A stretch of DNA of 64,000 nt from Trichobilharzia regenti (Eukaryota; Platyhelminthes; Trematoda; Strigeidida; Schistosomatidae). Positions 32,094 through 41,416 of the stretch are shown piece after piece. The stretch's first letter is position 1, and each line of letters starts with the position of its first letter. Position numbers and translations under genes: made by a program. Below the pieces are notes generated by a model. The model had not been told where the DNA came from. It worked only from the letters and a program-made list of their open reading frames with translations, and ran no database searches. The stretch spans positions 16,781,925-16,845,924 of the forward strand of contig OX235266.1 of NCBI GenBank assembly GCA_944472135.2, in the 5' to 3' direction.

Positions 32094-33788
32094 ATGGCAC
32101 CTAGGACCACCTCATTGCACACCAACTCCGATGTGCAGACACCCAGTCCGACCTCCTTTTCATTCATAAATTCTTGCGGTGCTGACGCACAAATAGATTT
32201 AGGTTATGGTGACATTTTAAGCCAGTTTGTAGTATCCCGTGACTTATTCACGATATTGCTAATTAATGCACGTTCCTTAATCAATAAGATATCTGAACTA
32301 AGGACATTATTATTAGTCGCCAAGCCTACTGTAGCTCTGATTACTGAGTCATGGTGCTCATCCTCTGTACTTGATGTGCATATAGGTATCGATGATTACA
32401 CTGTACACCGTGCAAACAGAGATTGCAAGCGTGGTGGAGGATGTCTCATATATATACATAGCTCATTTGTAGTCAGTAAGGTGGAAGATGAAACAATGAA
32501 TAATGTACCTGACTCACTCTGGGTTGTCTTACATGGAGATAAGTACAAACTTCTCATAGGCTGTGTTTATCGAGCACCAAGCTCAACAAAAGAAACTGAT
32601 GCGTTATTAGCTAAATCGTTTGCACATGCATCCTCGTTTAGTGCTAATTACAAAATAATTGCAGGGGACTTCAATCTTCCAGAAGTCAATTGGCTAACTA
32701 GTTCCGGCCCCCAACGCTTCGACGAATTACTTGCCACTATAGACTGTTATGGATGGCAACAACACGTCCAGACACCTACTCGTGGTGACAACATGTTGGA
32801 CCTTGTTTTTTGTCATGACACAATCCCAGTATCCACGTATGTTGGTAATCGATTTTCCAGTAGTGACCATAGAATGGTACTCTGCTCTCTGCCTTTCTCA
32901 CCACTAAATACAGGAAACAAACAAGACTCAGGAAGCACAATATGTCGTAGTTACAAATATACAGACTGGGGATTAGTCCAAGAACTTATTCGACTCTGTC
33001 AATGGGATGACTATTTTACCACTGACTCCCTGGAGGCCTTAGTAACCCTGTTTTACAGGAATGTTACCCTTTGTCTAGATACAGTTGCTCCAAAGAAAAT
33101 AGTGAAATTAAGTAGACACCGAACTGAATATATTCCAAGGGCACACCGTAATAAGTTAAGGAAGCTGAAGAAACAGTACTATTCCACTAAGGACATATCA
33201 CTATTGCTCTCAATCCACGAGTCTCTTGAATCTATCAAGCGCCTACGCTCTCAAAAGGACCTCGACGAAGAGTTAACGGCACTTGAAAGTACCTCCAAAG
33301 TTTATAACTTAACGGCACTTCTTAAAAAACGAATGCAGTCGGCGAGGGAAATCCCATACTTACTTCACGACAAAGTAATCTACAATGAACCTGCCACTAT
33401 CTGTGAACTCTTCAGTGATTGGTTTGCAAACTTTAGTTTAGAAACACATATGCCTGGTGAAACCGCTCCCCTTACTATCTCTTCCCTTGAAAGCATTGTG
33501 TTCACTAATCAGTTAATAGTACAAGCAATTAAAAGCCTTAAACCTTCCACTAGTACGGGACCGGATGGCCTCGCTTCGATAATTTTCAAAAACAGTGGGT
33601 GTGATATACCCTGTTACTTCTTAAATTCTTCTCAATATCTATGGACACTGGCACTTACCCTAGTGAGTGGAAAACTAGCTTCATAATTCCACATTACAAA
33701 TCTGGTGATAGGGCAAACGTCCGCAATTACAGACCCATAAATATAACCCCAGTTATCTCACGAATCATGGAGAAAGTTGTAAAGGATC
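32094..33788 (+). pseudogene. CR1-A copy 1 ORF2, 5' part: AP endonuclease and RT start
   Basis: ORF2 starts at ATG 32094. It encodes an apurinic-like endonuclease: LLINARSLINKISELR, ITESW (catalytic Glu), KIIAGDFNLPEVNW (catalytic Asp/Asn) and SSSDHRMVLCSLP (catalytic His). A linker and the start of the RT follow (SLKPSTSTGPDGLASIIFK). A 1-nt loss near 33610 shifts the frame. TYPSEWKTSFIIPHYKSGDR and NYRPINITPVISRIMEKVVK then continue in the other frame until the LTR insertion at 33789. It is not functional. Confidence 0.88.
33784..33788 (+). repeat. Target duplication GGATC, left copy
   Basis: GGATC precedes the first LTR and recurs at 41412-41416 after the third. Five-bp duplications are typical of BEL/Pao and Gypsy integration. 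Confidence 0.93.
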
Positions 33789-34164
33789 TGTCAATGGAGT
33801 TGAAGATTGAACGATCAATTCTTGGTTGTTTGCTCAAAATCAACTTCCTCGATTTTCGCGGAGGCATCAATACGACAGTCATCGTCTCATCGGTCGCTGT
33901 TCAGAAAGAAGAGTTAAACATCGTCAGAAGTAACATAACGATTTATTATTGTAATATTTGTTTACAGACCTTAGTTTTCTTAGTTTGCTTAGTGATACTT
34001 GATTTATATGCTGGTGTAACAATACATAATACTCAAGTCAACAATTGGTGTTCTGGTTTTTTCGTCCGTTGTTACTAAGCGTTTCTCAGAAATCTTCTAA
34101 GAACAGCGTGGGCCCGAGCGTAGCGAGAGCTGGGCATTAACGGTTTATGAGACTTTAGTTGACA
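33789..34164 (+). repeat. LTR 1 of the tandem gag-only element (376 bp)
   Basis: Begins TGTCAATGG and ends TTAGTTGACA (TG...CA, with a TGTCAA/TTGACA terminal inverted repeat). Same length as LTR 2 and LTR 3, and by eye identical to them, which implies a recent origin. It contains the GC-rich block GTGGGCCCGAGCGTAGCGAG near its 3' end. Confidence 0.95.
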
Positions 34165-34307
34165 GTTTCTGACGATAGAAACAGATCTGGCGGATTCAAA
34201 CAGTTGGTGAAAGTTTGGATAGTCGCCGTTCATTTTTCCTGGTGCCGGTCAAGTCCTCTTTGAACAAGCAATATCTGGAACTTTTTGGAATTGGGTCAAG
34301 TTCAACA
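34165..34307 (+). other. Leader of gag-only element, copy 1
   Basis: Lies between LTR 1 and the gag start. TGGCGGATTCAAAC, 25 nt after the LTR, is a candidate primer binding site because it begins TGG and has T-arm-like GGATTCAAAC. It does not fit the usual 18-nt tRNA 3' end spacing, so this is tentative. Confidence 0.4.
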
Positions 34308-36263
34308 ATGCCTGGGTCAAAGAAGGGACAGAGTGTCTTGGATGCAAACAGGAAAGTAAGTCATGGTGACTTGTCTGTTAATTGTAACGATGTGTCTGAT
34401 GTTAAGCATGACATGGTTGATGTTACTGTTTCGCCGTTCAGGGATAATAGGAACATCAAACTCCCTAAATTAGAACCACGATGTTTTGATGGAAACCCGG
34501 CTGATTATTTACAATTTGTAAAGGAGTTTGAGATCATGTTGAGTGGTTTTTTATTAAATGATGAATTGAAGTTAATGTATTTGATGAGATATTGCACTGG
34601 AGATGCTTCAAGAGCTATACAGTGCTGTAAGTTTATGAAGCCTAATGAGGGCTACGATGAGGCTATGAGCATATTACGTCAAAGGTTTGGAAGACCTTCG
34701 ATGATTGCAGGGAAATTATTCGAGGCTGTTAAGGGTAATGGTGGTCAATTACAGGATGACTCCCAGGCACTCACTGAGTTTTTAGATAATTTGCTAATTT
34801 ACAAGAATGGAATGATTTCGATGAATCGCACGAGTGACCTCAACTCGAGTTTTATACTAGAAGTAATAGCAAGACGCCTACCTACTCGACTGCAAAGGAA
34901 GTGGGTGAAGATAAGCTCCCGTATGGAGGATGAGGGTATCGAGCCAAAGTTTGATGATATCCTGAAACTGGTAAATACTAGTGTCAATCAATCTATGAGC
35001 AAGTTTTCCAGTCTGTTAGATCTCACCCCTAGAATAGAGCAGTCTGAGGGTAAAACGCACTCATTGATGACGAATAGGCCTCAGAGAGGTGGATATCGAG
35101 AAGACTGCATGATGTCTAGTAATGCATATAGACCTAGTGAGTGTAACAGGTTTCGTAGTACATCCTCAACAGATAAGTTACAAGATGCAAGACAAACACG
35201 GCTTTGTTCTACACGTGTGCAAGAGGTGCATACAGAAGTGAACTGTGAACCGGTGAGCAAGTTCAGTGATAAGCTAAATGTAAACTCCAGGCCTGACTCC
35301 GAATTGTGTGACGATAACGGTGTGGTGAAGAAGTCTGTAGTTGCAACTGGTAAGCCGTTGCTGAATAGAGTGTCACAGAATAGAGTTACTGCTTCAGAGT
35401 GGAGTTCTGACTCCAAAAGTTTACAGAGTATAACTAGTCAGAGTGAAGATGTAAAACCTTTAATGATTTGTGAGGAGGAACCAAAATTGTCTACTTCTGT
35501 TATTAAAGAGTTTGAAAATGATGAACTTGACGGTAAATTGGATATATGTGGTAATGATCATGATAGTGCAGATTTGTCTTTGGTTGATCATTATGAGATG
35601 CGGGATATGCCTACTACTGCTAAGTTAAATAAAGGTTCTGTACAACTTGAACGTGAAGTAGAAATAAATGCAGATGCAGTTGCAGAAGGCATGCATACTT
35701 GTGAGACTGTCAGTGTAATTGATCAGCATGTAGCCCACCTATCATCAGATGATAGTGCTAAACCCGAACTAGTAGTGAAAGACAGCAGTGGTGGTAATCT
35801 TGCAGTTGGACAACTATCTGAGAGCCGAACAAGAACAGCTTCTGATCCACCGCTAAGTTCATCACCTTGTGTCACTCAGTCATCGTTGGTGTTTTCATCC
35901 ACAATGAAACAGATGCCCATCAACTCAAGTATCTTGTGCAATGACTATGGTAGTATCAGTTCGTTTGAAAGGACGAATATCAATGGTCAGTTTAGTGTGG
36001 ATAAGCCAAGTGTAAACGAGAGAGTTATTGTTAAATTGACTTGCACGAATAAAGGCATTTCTAGTTTCAAGTTACTATTTGAATGTTATTATCTTTGGTG
36101 TAAATTACTCTGTTTCTATACTTGGTTGATGAGATATGTCGTGTGTTTGTTGGTCATCTATATTCTACGATACAATGACATGGGCGTGTTGCCGTTCAGA
36201 TTTGAGGATATAGCTGATAGAAGGAAGTTAGCAAATGAACTCTGCGACGATTTTCCAACCTAG
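34308..36263 (+). CDS. BEL/Pao-like Gag (DUF1759 type), copy 1
   Basis: A 651-residue frame from the first ATG (34308). The frame is also open upstream but without an ATG. Residues about 52-210 form the DUF1759-type Gag capsid region of BEL/Pao retrotransposons: IKLPKLEPRCFDGNPADYLQ, LKLMYLMRYCTGDASRAIQC and YDEAMSILRQRFGRPSMIAG. The middle (about 260-560) is Ser/Asp/Glu-rich with low complexity. No CCHC zinc knuckle is seen. The C-terminus carries a hydrophobic stretch (LLCFYTWLMRYVVCLLVIYI) and ends FEDIADRRKLANELCDDFPT. Protease, RT and integrase are absent. Presumably it forms particles for a non-autonomous element that borrows pol from a relative elsewhere. Confidence 0.88.
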   Translation: MPGSKKGQSVLDANRKVSHGDLSVNCNDVSDVKHDMVDVTVSPFRDNRNIKLPKLEPRCFDGNPADYLQFVKEFEIMLSGFLLNDELKLMYLMRYCTGDASRAIQCCKFMKPNEGYDEAMSILRQRFGRPSMIAGKLFEAVKGNGGQLQDDSQALTEFLDNLLIYKNGMISMNRTSDLNSSFILEVIARRLPTRLQRKWVKISSRMEDEGIEPKFDDILKLVNTSVNQSMSKFSSLLDLTPRIEQSEGKTHSLMTNRPQRGGYREDCMMSSNAYRPSECNRFRSTSSTDKLQDARQTRLCSTRVQEVHTEVNCEPVSKFSDKLNVNSRPDSELCDDNGVVKKSVVATGKPLLNRVSQNRVTASEWSSDSKSLQSITSQSEDVKPLMICEEEPKLSTSVIKEFENDELDGKLDICGNDHDSADLSLVDHYEMRDMPTTAKLNKGSVQLEREVEINADAVAEGMHTCETVSVIDQHVAHLSSDDSAKPELVVKDSSGGNLAVGQLSESRTRTASDPPLSSSPCVTQSSLVFSSTMKQMPINSSILCNDYGSISSFERTNINGQFSVDKPSVNERVIVKLTCTNKGISSFKLLFECYYLWCKLLCFYTWLMRYVVCLLVIYILRYNDMGVLPFRFEDIADRRKLANELCDDFPT

Positions 36264-36712
36264 GGCGTCAACCTGAGAAGGGTTGTAGGCGTACTGGTGT
36301 AAGTCCTACAGTTCTTCAAAGGGTAGCGCATCAATGAGCAGTCCAATGTGCTTGGTGTATGATCTTGTACATATGTTCATATTGTATATACTGAATTGAT
36401 ATCATCTTTCATCTAGCTGTTGGTAATTCTGTTTGTGTCCGGACGACTTCCACTTGGATCATCAACCTGAGAAGGAATGTAGGCGTACTGCTGTAAGTCC
36501 TACAGTTCTTCAAGGGTAGTTTGTCGTGTCAGAATCCACAACATTTGATGTGGTGATTGTACATATGTTTGTGTTAAATAGTTGTGTGAGTTCCAATTGA
36601 TGTAATTGTTGGTTAATCTTGTTTGTGTCCGGACATTCCACAACTTACAATCGTCAACCTGTGAAGGGTTGTAGGCGTACTGGTGTAAGTCCTGCAATTC
36701 TTCAAAGGAATT
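36264..36712 (+). repeat. 193-bp tandem repeats with hairpins, element copy 1
   Basis: Two full units and a partial third follow the gag stop. Each begins near TCAACCTG(A/T)GAAGG and contains a hairpin: 36282-36310 (TTGTAGG/CCTACA), 36478-36504 (TGTAGG/CCTACA) and 36669-36697 (TTGTAGG/CCTGCAA). An inner ACT/AGT stem surrounds GGTGTA or GCTGTA. Each full unit also has a GTTTGTGTCCGGAC segment. The repeats are non-coding. Confidence 0.85.
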
Positions 36713-37411
36713 CCATCAAGACATGATCGGCGAGGTTGTTTGTACTATTTGTATATACGTGTGGTGTGTCATAGCAATTGGTGTTTTTGGATTCATTGTG
36801 TTTACTTGTTGTTTTCGTGTCTTGTTGTTATTGCGTAATTTTGTTAAAATTTTCGTCGTGATTATTTCTGAAGTTGTTTCGAGTCTTCTACATCCATGAA
36901 TGAATTGATTGATGTTAAGGACAGCAGATGGGTCGTATACGCCGGGGAGGCTAGGCTATTGCTGAGAATGAAATGCACACGGAGATAATTGTTAGCTGCG
37001 GTCCGACACGCCGGGGAGAAAGAGTGTAAACGACTGAGGCTCGCATGCGTCACCGCTATTAGAACTGAGGCAGAATGAGTGACAAGCGATTGCAGTGGTA
37101 ATTGGTAGTGAGTAGATAAGAGGATGTGCGTAGAGTATCGTGAGGTGCTGCCATGGTCACTTTGCATTCTGCAAGAGTCATTCTAGCAAGTGGAGACTGT
37201 TGCAAGATGTCAAGAGGAGGTCTCTATCTGGAGGCGCAGGTCGTCATTGATGTGTGAGATTGTGCTGTGGGTATGCTTGTGGTGTGTTGGCTTTTCTGTT
37301 TGTTTTCCATTTCAGCTCTGTCCGTGTGACCCAGGTTCTCGCAATGGCATCCAAGTCAACGTGCATTAGTCGTGAAGGAAAAAAGGGTTGGATCCCCTTT
37401 TTGCCGGGGAG
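36713..37411 (+). other. 3' internal region of gag-only element, copy 1
   Basis: Non-coding on the sense strand. Just before LTR 2 is a purine-rich stretch (GAAGGAAAAAAGGG and, adjoining the LTR, CCGGGGAG) that could serve as the polypurine tract. The antisense strand holds a 101-codon frame (36862-37167), also open in copy 2 and at 30.17-30.44 kb. Confidence 0.6.
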
Positions 37412-37787
37412 TGTCAATGGAGTTGAAGATTGAACGATCAATTCTTGGTTGTTTGCTCAAAATCAACTTCCTCGATTTTCGCGGAGGCATCAATACGACA
37501 GTCATCGTCTCATCGGTCGCTGTTCAGAAAGAAGAGTTAAACATCGTCAGAAGTAACATAACGATTTATTATTGTAATATTTGTTTACAGACCTTAGTTT
37601 TCTTAGTTTGCTTAGTGATACTTGATTTATATGCTGGTGTAACAATACATAATACTCAAGTCAACAATTGGTGTTCTGGTTTTTTCGTCCGTTGTTACTA
37701 AGCGTTTCTCAGAAATCTTCTAAGAACAGCGTGGGCCCGAGCGTAGCGAGAGCTGGGCATTAACGGTTTATGAGACTTTAGTTGACA
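37412..37787 (+). repeat. LTR 2 (shared middle LTR)
   Basis: 376 bp, TGTCAATGG...TTAGTTGACA. It serves both internal copies, giving an LTR-internal-LTR-internal-LTR array. Confidence 0.95.
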
Positions 37788-37930
37788 GTTTCTGACGATA
37801 GAAACAGATCTGGCGGATTCAAACAGTTGGTGAAAGTTTGGATAGTCGCCGTTCATTTTTCCTGGTGCCGGTCAAGTCCTCTTTGAACAAGCAATATCTG
37901 GAACTTTTTGGAATTGGGTCAAGTTCAACA

Positions 37931-39886
37931 ATGCCTGGGTCAAAGAAGGGACAGAGTGTCTTGGATGCAAACAGGAAAGTAAGTCATGGTGACTTGTCTG
38001 TTAATTGTAACGATGTGTCTGATGTTAAGCATGACATGGTTGATGTTACTGTTTCGCCGTTCAGGGATAATAGGAACATCAAACTCCCTAAATTAGAACC
38101 ACGATGTTTTGATGGAAACCCGGCTGATTATTTACAATTTGTAAAGGAGTTTGAGATCATGTTGAGTGGTTTTTTATTAAATGATGAATTGAAGTTAATG
38201 TATTTGATGAGATATTGCACTGGAGATGCTTCAAGAGCTATACAGTGCTGTAAGTTTATGCCGCCTAAAGAGGGCTACGATGAGGCTATGAGCATATTAC
38301 GTCAAAGGTTTGGAAGACCTTCGATGATTGCAGGGAAATTATTCGAGGCTGTTAAGGGTAATGGTGGTCAATTACAGGATGACTCCCAGGCACTCACTGA
38401 GTTTTTAGATAATTTGCTAATTTACAAGAATGGAATGATTTCGATGAATCGCACGAGTGACCTCAACTCGAGTTTTATACTAGAAGTAATAGCAAGACGT
38501 CTACCTACTCGACTGCAAAGGAAGTGGGTGAAGATAAGCTCCCGTATGGAGGATGAGGGTATCGAGCCAAAGTTTGATGATATCCTGAAACTGGTAAATA
38601 CTAGTGTCAATCAATCTATGAGCAAGTTTTCCAGTCTGTTAGATCTCACCCCTAGAATAGAGCAGTCTGAGGGTAAAACGCACTCATTGATGACAAGTAG
38701 GCCTCAGAGAGGTGGATATCGAGAAGACTCCATGATGTCTAGTAATGCATATAGACCTAGTGAGTGTAACAGGTTTCGTAGTACATCCTCAACAGATAAG
38801 TTACAAGATGCAAGACAAACACGGCTTTGTTCTACACGTGTGCAAGAGGTGCATACAGAAGTGAACTGTGAACCGGTGAGCAAGTTCAGTGATAAGCTAA
38901 ATGTAAACTCCAGGCCTGACTCCGAATTGTGTGACGATAACGGTGTGGTGAAGAAGTCTGTAGTTGCAACTGGTAAGCCGTTGCTGAATAGAGTGTCACA
39001 GAATAGAGTTACTGCTTCAGAGTGGAGTTCTGACTCCAAAAGTTTACAAAGTATAACTAGTCAGAGTGAAGATGTAAAACCTTTAATGATTTGTGAGGAG
39101 GAACCAAAATTGTCTACTTCTGTTATTAAAGAGTTTGAAAATGATGAACTTGACGGTAAATTGGATATATGTGGTAATGATCATGATAGTGCAGATTTGT
39201 CTTTGGTTGATCATTATGAGATGCGGGATATGCCTACTACTGCTAAGTTAAATAAAGGTTCTGTACAACTTGAACGTGAAGTAGAAATAAATGCAGATTC
39301 AGTTGCAGAAGGCATGCATACTTGTGAGACAGTCAGTGTGATTGATCAGCATGTAGCCCACCTATCATCAGATGATAGTGCTAAACCCGAACTAGTAGTG
39401 AAAGACAGCAGTGGTGGTAATCTTGCAGTTGGACAACTATCTGAGAGCCGAACAAGAACAGCTTCTGATCCACCGCTAAGTTCATCACCTTGTGTCACTC
39501 AGTCATCGTTGGTGTTTTCATCCACAATGAAACAGATGCCCATCAACTCAAGTATCTTGTGCAATGACTATGGTAGTATCAGTTCGTTTGAAAGGACGAA
39601 TATCAATGGTCAGTTTAGTGTGGATAAGCCAAGTGTAAACGAGAGAGTTATTGTTAAATTGACTTGCACGAATAAAGGCATTTCTAGTTTCAAGTTACTA
39701 TTTGAATGTTATTATCTTTGGTGTAAATTACTCTGTTTCTATACTTGGTTGATGAGATATGTCGTGTGTTTGTTGGTCATCTATATTCTACGATACAATG
39801 ACATGGACGTGTTGCCGTTCAGATTTGAGGATATAGCTGATAGAAGGAAGTTAGCAAATGAACTCTGCGACGATTTTCCAACCTAG
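37931..39886 (+). CDS. BEL/Pao-like Gag (DUF1759 type), copy 2
   Basis: An intact 651-residue frame, nearly identical to copy 1. I see only a handful of amino-acid differences (for example KFMPPKEG for KFMKPNEG, and SRPQRGGYREDS for NRPQRGGYREDC). The same capsid-like region, acidic/Ser-rich centre and hydrophobic C-terminal stretch are present, and again no pol. The differences are scattered and include synonymous changes (CGC to CGT in the ARRLP segment), so the two copies are not an exact assembly duplication. Confidence 0.88.
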   Translation: MPGSKKGQSVLDANRKVSHGDLSVNCNDVSDVKHDMVDVTVSPFRDNRNIKLPKLEPRCFDGNPADYLQFVKEFEIMLSGFLLNDELKLMYLMRYCTGDASRAIQCCKFMPPKEGYDEAMSILRQRFGRPSMIAGKLFEAVKGNGGQLQDDSQALTEFLDNLLIYKNGMISMNRTSDLNSSFILEVIARRLPTRLQRKWVKISSRMEDEGIEPKFDDILKLVNTSVNQSMSKFSSLLDLTPRIEQSEGKTHSLMTSRPQRGGYREDSMMSSNAYRPSECNRFRSTSSTDKLQDARQTRLCSTRVQEVHTEVNCEPVSKFSDKLNVNSRPDSELCDDNGVVKKSVVATGKPLLNRVSQNRVTASEWSSDSKSLQSITSQSEDVKPLMICEEEPKLSTSVIKEFENDELDGKLDICGNDHDSADLSLVDHYEMRDMPTTAKLNKGSVQLEREVEINADSVAEGMHTCETVSVIDQHVAHLSSDDSAKPELVVKDSSGGNLAVGQLSESRTRTASDPPLSSSPCVTQSSLVFSSTMKQMPINSSILCNDYGSISSFERTNINGQFSVDKPSVNERVIVKLTCTNKGISSFKLLFECYYLWCKLLCFYTWLMRYVVCLLVIYILRYNDMDVLPFRFEDIADRRKLANELCDDFPT

Positions 39887-40335
39887 GGCGTCAACCTGAG
39901 AAGGGTTGTAGGCGTACTGGTGTAAGTCCTACAGTTCTTCAAAGGGTAGCGCATCAATGAGCAGTCCAATGTGCTTGGTGTATGATCTTGTACATATGTT
40001 CATGTTGTATATACTGAATTGATATCATCTTTTATCTATCTGTTGGTAATTCTGTTTGTGTCCGGACGACTTCCACTTGTATCATCAACCTGAGAGGGAA
40101 TGTAGGCGTACTGCTGTAAGTCCTACAGTTCTTCAAGGGTAGTTTGTCGTGTCAGAATCCACAACATTTGATGTAGTCATTGTACATATGTTTGTGTTAA
40201 ATAGTTGTGTGAGTTCCAATTATTGTAATTGTTGGTTAATCTTGTTTGTGTCCGGACATTCCACAACTTATAATCGTCAACCTGTGAAGGGTTGCAGGCG
40301 TACTGGTGTAAGTCCTGCAATTCTTCAAAGGAATT
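39887..40335 (+). repeat. 193-bp tandem repeats with hairpins, element copy 2
   Basis: Same layout as after copy 1, with hairpins at 39906-39934, 40101-40127 and 40292-40320. The third reads TTGCAGG/CCTGCAA here, where copy 1 has TTGTAGG/CCTGCAA. A G.U pair in one copy is thus a G-C pair in the other. Confidence 0.85.
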
Positions 40336-41035
40336 CAATCAAGACATGATCGGCGAGGTTGTTTGTACTATTTGTATATACGTGTGGTGTGTCATAGCAA
40401 TTGGTGTTTTTTGGATTCATTGTGTTTACTTGTTGTTTTCGTGTCTTGTTGTTATTGCGTAATTTTGTTGAAATTTTCGTCGTGATTATTTCTGAAGTTG
40501 TTTCGAGTCTTCTACATCCATGAATGAATTGATTGATGTTAAGGACAGCAGATGGGGCGTATACGTCGGGGAGGCTAGGCTATTGCTGAGAATGAAATGC
40601 ACACGGAGACAATTGTTAGCTGCGGTCCCACACGCCGGGGAGAAAGAGTGTAAACGACTGAGGCTCGCATACGTCACCGCTACTAGAACTGAGGCAGAAT
40701 GAGTGACCAGCGATTGCAGTGGTAATTGGTAGTGAGTAGATAAGAGGATGTGCGTAGAGTATCGTGAGGTGCTGCCATGGTCACTTTGCATTCTGCAAGA
40801 GTCATTCTAGCAAGTGGAGACTGTTGCAAGATGTCAAGAGGAGGTCTCTATCTGGAGGCGCAGGTCGTCATTGATGTGTGAGATTGTGCTGTGGGTATGC
40901 TTGTGGTGTGTTGGCTTTTCTGTTTGTTTTCCATTTCAGCTCTGTCCGTGTGACCCAGGTTCTCGCAATGGCATCCAAGTCAACGTGCATTAGTCGTGAA
41001 GGAAAAAAGGGTTGGTTCCCCTTTTTGCCGGGGAG
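40336..41035 (+). other. 3' internal region of gag-only element, copy 2
   Basis: Non-coding. It has the same purine-rich block before the LTR as copy 1. An antisense 101-codon frame lies at 40486-40791. Confidence 0.6.
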
Positions 41036-41411
41036 TGTCAATGGAGTTGAAGATTGAACGATCAATTCTTGGTTGTTTGCTCAAAATCAACTTCCTCGAT
41101 TTTCGCGGAGGCATCAATACGACAGTCATCGTCTCATCGGTCGCTGTTCAGAAAGAAGAGTTAAACATCGTCAGAAGTAACATAACGATTTATTATTGTA
41201 ATATTTGTTTACAGACCTTAGTTTTCTTAGTTTGCTTAGTGATACTTGATTTATATGCTGGTGTAACAATACATAATACTCAAGTCAACAATTGGTGTTC
41301 TGGTTTTTTCGTCCGTTGTTACTAAGCGTTTCTCAGAAATCTTCTAAGAACAGCGTGGGCCCGAGCGTAGCGAGAGCTGGGCATTAACGGTTTATGAGAC
41401 TTTAGTTGACA
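41036..41411 (+). repeat. LTR 3 of the tandem gag-only element
   Basis: 376 bp, TGTCAATGG...TTGACA, followed by the right target duplication GGATC (41412-41416) and then the resumed LINE ORF2. Confidence 0.95.
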
Positions 41412-41416
41412 GGATC

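Noticed and set aside
34215..34307. Gag starting 31 codons upstream, at 34215
   Set aside because: The first codon there is TTG; the first ATG is 34308. Copy 3 has the same ATG.
34165..37411. Hidden RT, integrase or protease in the gag-only element
   Set aside because: I looked for DSG/DTG, YxDD and HHCC-type motifs in the frames after gag and found only repeats and short open stretches.
37372..37701. A 109-codon gene in the LTR (also at 40996-41325 and at 33.8-34.1 kb)
   Set aside because: The frame runs across the LTR start, is broken in the solo LTR at 47.7 kb, and has no recognisable domain. It is more likely chance openness of young LTRs.
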